The notes under the pieces were generated by a model. The model had not been told where the DNA came from. It saw only the letters and a program-made list of their open reading frames with translations, and ran no database searches. Position numbers and translations under genes: made by a program. Positions 60,673-64,000 of a stretch of 64,000 bases of DNA are shown here, piece by piece (within the stretch, counting starts at the first letter, position 1; the number at the start of each line of letters is the position of its first letter). The DNA lies in NCBI RefSeq assembly GCF_016924755.1, contig NZ_JAFFJX010000006.1:248001-312000 (forward strand), given 5' to 3'. The DNA comes from Longitalea arenae. GTDB taxonomy: Bacteria > Bacteroidota > Bacteroidia > Chitinophagales > Chitinophagaceae.

Positions 60673-62364
60673 TTACCAACCGGTATTTTGTATGAGTTCG
60701 GGAGATTTCGACAGCTCGCCCTGTGGCAATGGCCACAAATACATGGCAGGCCTGAACACGTGGGGGCGTACCTCAATTGTTTTATAGCTGTACACAGCGC
60801 CGTTTTTCGTCACTTCCTGCCCATGCATGGGTTTATTGTCGGTTCGTTCGGCAATTTTCCATCGCCGCACATCCCAGAACCGCTGTTCTTCAAATGCCAG
60901 CTCTATGCGGCGTTCATTTTGAATGGCGCTGCGCATTTGTTCTTTGTTTAGTCCTGCTGTTAGCTCATATGGTTGTAAGCCCGCTCTTTTACGAATGGCC
61001 TGCACAGCATTATACACAGCCGGAACCGGGCCATCGATCTCATTGAGCGCTTCTGCATAATCCAGCAATATTCCGGCATATCGGATGAGCGGATAGCAAC
61101 GCTGGGTTTGACCAAAATTGTTGGGCACGATATCTTCCTGCAGCATTTTATTGATGTAAAAACCGGTGAGCGTTCCTGCGTAGATGCCATCCTGTGGTTC
61201 TCCTGTATAGGTATATACAGGTTGTTTGGGACCATTATTCCTCCATATCATGGATTCATTGCGGATAATCGTATAATCAAAGCGGGGATCACGATTGTGG
61301 TATGGGTTGGCCGGATCGTAGCCCGAAGTGGGATCGGTGATGGGTTTGCCATTGCGCATCGGAAAAGCTTCGGCCAGCTCGAGATAAGGATTGGAACCAT
61401 CGCCGGCGCCGCGGCTCGGCGGCAACCACATGCCTTCCAGTTCTCTGTTGGCAGCGCGCATTTCCTGCAAGATGTACTCATCATTCTTACGCAGCGTAAA
61501 TAATTTATAGAAGCCATAACCGGGCGCCGTGGTATTGTCTTCGTTCAGTTTATAACGGTTGAGATCGATGACTGCCTTTGCGGCATCGGCTGCCAAACGC
61601 CACCGTTGCGGATCAGCCACCGGATAACCGGTAAGCGAACGCAGCGGTTCGCTTGTAGCAACCTGTTCGCCATTGAAGAGCGGACTGGCGGCATATAATA
61701 ATACCCTGGCCTTTAAAGCCATGCAGGCGCCCGAGGTGATGCGTCCGAAGTTGACGGTAAATTGCGAAGCGGGCAATAAAGGAGTTATGGCATCACATTC
61801 GCCTACAATGTAGTTCACGCATTCTTCAAATGTGTTACGCTTTACGGTAATGGGCGCATCTGCACTATAAATGGTATCGCCGATCAACGGCACGCCGCCA
61901 TAATGTTTCAGCAGGTTGAAGTAATACCAGGCACGGAGAAAACGGGCCTCCGCAAGGGCAGTGATCTTGAGAGCAGGTGTAATAGGTGATTGGGGCGCAT
62001 GCTGTAGGAACAGATTTACCCGCCGGATATTGGCGTAGCAAACACCCCATGCATCGCCGGTTACACTGGATGCGTTCACCGAAGCCCCCGCCCATTGAAT
62101 ATAGGCACTGGCGCTGGCCGAAGCAGGTCCCTCCGCTTCATCGCAGGCAGCTTCGAGCCCGGCTCCGCCAAAACGAAACGGATTGAAGCTGAAACCAATG
62201 TCAGCGTAGATCCCTGTAAGGAATTGCATGGTGCGGGTACTGTCGGAAAAAACAGATCGTTCTGTAAGATCAGAAGTAGCGGTTTTGTCAAGAAAGTCCC
62301 CTTTTTTACAGGCCACCAAACACCCCAGTATAATTATACCGGTAACAATTGTAGATTTGATCAT
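60673..62364 (-). CDS. RagB/SusD-family lipoprotein 1
   Basis: About 563 residues from MIKSTIVTG at 62364 (frame start 62373). Lipobox CLVAC. SusD signatures: RFLRAWYYFNLLKHYGGVPLIGD (about 150-172), ACMALKARVLLYAASPLFN (about 215-233), IRYAGILLDYAEALNE (about 425-440) and LAFEEQRFWDVRRWKIAE (about 505-522). It shows clear similarity to SusD 2, so the two arose by duplication. Unusually its downstream neighbours are DUF5004, DUF4961 and then SusC 1, so no SusC precedes it; a FecR gene does. Confidence 0.94.
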   Translation of the reverse strand: MIKSTIVTGIIILGCLVACKKGDFLDKTATSDLTERSVFSDSTRTMQFLTGIYADIGFSFNPFRFGGAGLEAACDEAEGPASASASAYIQWAGASVNASSVTGDAWGVCYANIRRVNLFLQHAPQSPITPALKITALAEARFLRAWYYFNLLKHYGGVPLIGDTIYSADAPITVKRNTFEECVNYIVGECDAITPLLPASQFTVNFGRITSGACMALKARVLLYAASPLFNGEQVATSEPLRSLTGYPVADPQRWRLAADAAKAVIDLNRYKLNEDNTTAPGYGFYKLFTLRKNDEYILQEMRAANRELEGMWLPPSRGAGDGSNPYLELAEAFPMRNGKPITDPTSGYDPANPYHNRDPRFDYTIIRNESMIWRNNGPKQPVYTYTGEPQDGIYAGTLTGFYINKMLQEDIVPNNFGQTQRCYPLIRYAGILLDYAEALNEIDGPVPAVYNAVQAIRKRAGLQPYELTAGLNKEQMRSAIQNERRIELAFEEQRFWDVRRWKIAERTDNKPMHGQEVTKNGAVYSYKTIEVRPHVFRPAMYLWPLPQGELSKSPELIQNTGW

Positions 62365-62435
62365 AAGCAGCAATGATTACAGTTAGTCACGTTGGCTGCT
62401 GTAAACCGCTACTGCCTCTGCATTATTTGTGACGA

Positions 62436-63416
62436 CTATTTACACCTTTTTTTTCCGGAGATGGAATAGGTGTTTGTATGCCTGGCAGGTTCAATGGTAC
62501 TGCCATTGGCAAGCGCCAGCATGTCGAGCATATCCCTTAAGGGTGTATTTTGATGGAAGCTGGCGGTGATGCGGCAATTGCCGATAGTGGCATCTTTAAA
62601 AGTAAGTTGTATGCCAAATTTTTTTTCCAGGCGTTTGGCTACTGCACGGAAAGGCATATCGCGGAAAACCAATTGTCCGGTGGTCCAGGCGGTGATATCC
62701 CCTGCGATTGCACTGTCTTTCTCGAACGTTCCATCTGCTTTATACAATAACCGCTGACCAGGTAACAAGACACCACTATTGTGCACTGAGTCAGCCACGG
62801 TTACCTTCCCACGTTTTACGGTAATGGCAATGGCTTCTTCCGGCGAATAGGCATCAATGTTAAAGGCGGTACCCAGTACACGGGTAGTGATGCTGCCGGT
62901 ATGCACTTCAAACGGTTTTCCCTCTGTATGTACTACGTCAAAAAATGCTTCTCCCTGCACCCATACTTCTCTTTTGCCGCTCATAAAATTACTGTCATAG
63001 CGAATGGCAGAACCTGCATTCAACCAGACAGCAGAGCCATCGGGCAACCGGATGCTTTTTATTTCATTAACCGATCTTTCTTCTTTCCATATGGATGCCA
63101 TTACCGGCGGCGCATAGGCCCGCCTGTTCACAAAGAAATACAGCGCAGCAGAAGCCAGCACTAAGAAAACAGCGGCTGCTATCATCCATGTACGATAGTT
63201 GATCATGGATGAGGTTTGTTCAGGTCGTAAACGTTGATGAATGGATTCAAATAATTGTTCACCCATGGCGCTTTTATGTTCTTCATCCAGGTCGCTGGTC
63301 AGTCCTTTACCTGTTTCCTGGGCAGCATACCAATCGTCGAGCTCCTGCTGCTCTTGTGCAGAAGCCCGGCCACTCAAAACCTTATTGATCAATTGCTGTA
63401 AGCGTTGATTTTCCAT
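62436..63416 (-). CDS. FecR-family anti-sigma regulator
   Basis: About 326 residues from ATG at 63416. Cytoplasmic N-terminal anti-sigma segment (about 1-80), one membrane helix (TWMIAAAVFLVLASAALYFFV, about 76-96), then periplasmic FecR domain (SIRLPDGSAVWLNAGSAIRYDSNF, about 121; VHTGSITTRVLGTAFNIDAY, about 170) and the DUF4974-like end. Normally controls a cognate ECF sigma in response to an STN-type SusC. None of the SusC proteins here has STN and no sigma gene is adjacent; the nearest ECF gene is at 47470. Partial SusD lies upstream and SusD 1 downstream. Confidence 0.92.
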   Translation of the reverse strand: MENQRLQQLINKVLSGRASAQEQQELDDWYAAQETGKGLTSDLDEEHKSAMGEQLFESIHQRLRPEQTSSMINYRTWMIAAAVFLVLASAALYFFVNRRAYAPPVMASIWKEERSVNEIKSIRLPDGSAVWLNAGSAIRYDSNFMSGKREVWVQGEAFFDVVHTEGKPFEVHTGSITTRVLGTAFNIDAYSPEEAIAITVKRGKVTVADSVHNSGVLLPGQRLLYKADGTFEKDSAIAGDITAWTTGQLVFRDMPFRAVAKRLEKKFGIQLTFKDATIGNCRITASFHQNTPLRDMLDMLALANGSTIEPARHTNTYSISGKKRCK

Positions 63417-63492
63417 GCTGCTCTTGTTGACGAACCCGTGCAAAGGTATTCTGAATAAATAAAATAACCCTTTTTTTTCGCAGAGCCGCCCG

Positions 63493-64000
63493 TTATTTCA
63501 ATAATGGGTTCTTTTGTACTTCACTCAATGGAACCGGCAGCAACAGGTCTGTTTCGGCAAAAGCTTTTAAATGGGTGGGGGCTTTGTAACCGATCAGGTT
63601 TACCATCTGGCCGTCTGCCAGGTTCAATGTTCTGCGCGTACGCAGCATATCGTACCAGGTTTGCCATTCGAAGCAGAGTTCAAAAAATCGTTCCTTTAAC
63701 ACTTCATCCACATGGATGGCCGCTGGTTTTGAAGCTGCAGGAAATGCGCGGCGCCGCACCTGGTAATAAGCGTCTATAGCGGTGGCGTCGCTGGTGCTGC
63801 CGCCGTCTATATTCGCCCTGGCTTCTGCGCATAGTAACAATACGTCTGCAAACCGCAGGTAGCAAAAGTTCTGGCCGGCTTTGCCGGTCTTTTCGGCCTC
63901 ATCATCCCAATACTTATAGATCAATGGGCCGGGCAGGTTTACCATATTGGAGGGATCGTTGTATTGTAAAGACCGCGTATAAAAAAATGCCTGCTCCTGT
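63493..64000 (-). CDS. RagB/SusD-family lipoprotein 3, C-terminal part (runs past window end)
   Basis: An open frame on the minus strand from the window edge to a stop at 63493. Methionine at 63945 is internal; upstream codons to 64000 stay open (...FFYTRSLQYNDPSN). Contains SusD C-terminal features: FCYLRFADVLLLCAEARAN, AYYQVRRRAFP, LKERFFELCFEWQTWYDMLR and LLPVPLSEVQKNPLLK. The rest lies outside the window, so an additional SusC/SusD pair is expected upstream. Confidence 0.9.
   Translation of the reverse strand, partial: QEQAFFYTRSLQYNDPSNMVNLPGPLIYKYWDDEAEKTGKAGQNFCYLRFADVLLLCAEARANIDGGSTSDATAIDAYYQVRRRAFPAASKPAAIHVDEVLKERFFELCFEWQTWYDMLRTRRTLNLADGQMVNLIGYKAPTHLKAFAETDLLLPVPLSEVQKNPLLK

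Overview
The window looks like a chromosome segment from a Bacteroidota bacterium of the Chitinophagaceae type (Niastella/Chitinophaga-like). The reasons are several SusC/SusD proteins, a FecR regulator with a Bacteroidota-type ECF sigma factor, a lipoprotein TamA homologue, DUF4961/DUF5004 cell-surface proteins, an archaeal/eukaryal-type prolyl-tRNA synthetase, and a TTTG-N19-TANNTTTG promoter in front of a tRNA gene. The species assignment is an inference from gene content.

Region 1 (about 0-27 kb) is mainly housekeeping. It holds RNA-modification and translation genes (SpoU-type methyltransferase, truB, proS, miaA, CCA-adding enzyme, Sua5/YrdC), the outer-membrane protein TamL, a FadL-type porin, a family-9 glycosyltransferase, dapD and an EamA transporter. 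Inside it (5.4-12 kb) is a compact membrane locus: DUF58, MoxR AAA+ ATPase, DUF4350, DUF4129 and SpoIIM-like proteins on one strand, with an RDD protein divergent from them. Region 2 (about 27-47 kb) is accessory: two YCII/DGPF proteins with a long ECF sigma factor (ECF42-like), a patatin phospholipase, DUF4920 and DUF92 proteins, a DinB-like protein, a royal-jelly/SMP-30-like lipoprotein, a GxGYxYP protein, an AraC-VOC-SMR-AraC-VOC cluster, an HExxH lipoprotein, a PQQ-type sugar dehydrogenase lipoprotein, a YdeI-like protein and tRNA-Leu(CAG). Region 3 (47.5-64 kb) is a polysaccharide-utilisation-type locus entirely on the minus strand. In transcription order it reads: SusD (partial), FecR, SusD, DUF5004, DUF4961, SusC, SusD, SusC, SGNH hydrolase, ROK kinase, LacI regulator, ECF sigma factor. 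It presumably imports and trims an unidentified glycan; no glycoside hydrolase of a recognised family lies inside the window.

The most unusual signal is not a gene. Fourteen gaps between genes in the first 44 kb carry arrays of very short, degenerate, phase-keeping units (7, 8 or 9 nt). At least six unrelated unit sequences occur: AGGTTNC, GTTTNTN, GATTTCNN, NKGATAAT, RATNTGCT and NNTTTGACT. Most arrays have a left arm of units, a short unique spacer and a right arm of reverse-complement units, so they can fold into long imperfect hairpins. One array (26510-26879) has a second level of order, with units grouped into punctuated blocks, and it supplies the stop codon of the neighbouring gene. 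No such array was seen from 44 to 64 kb. These resemble in spirit the heptanucleotide STRR repeats of cyanobacteria, but the many unit families sharing one architecture look worth study.
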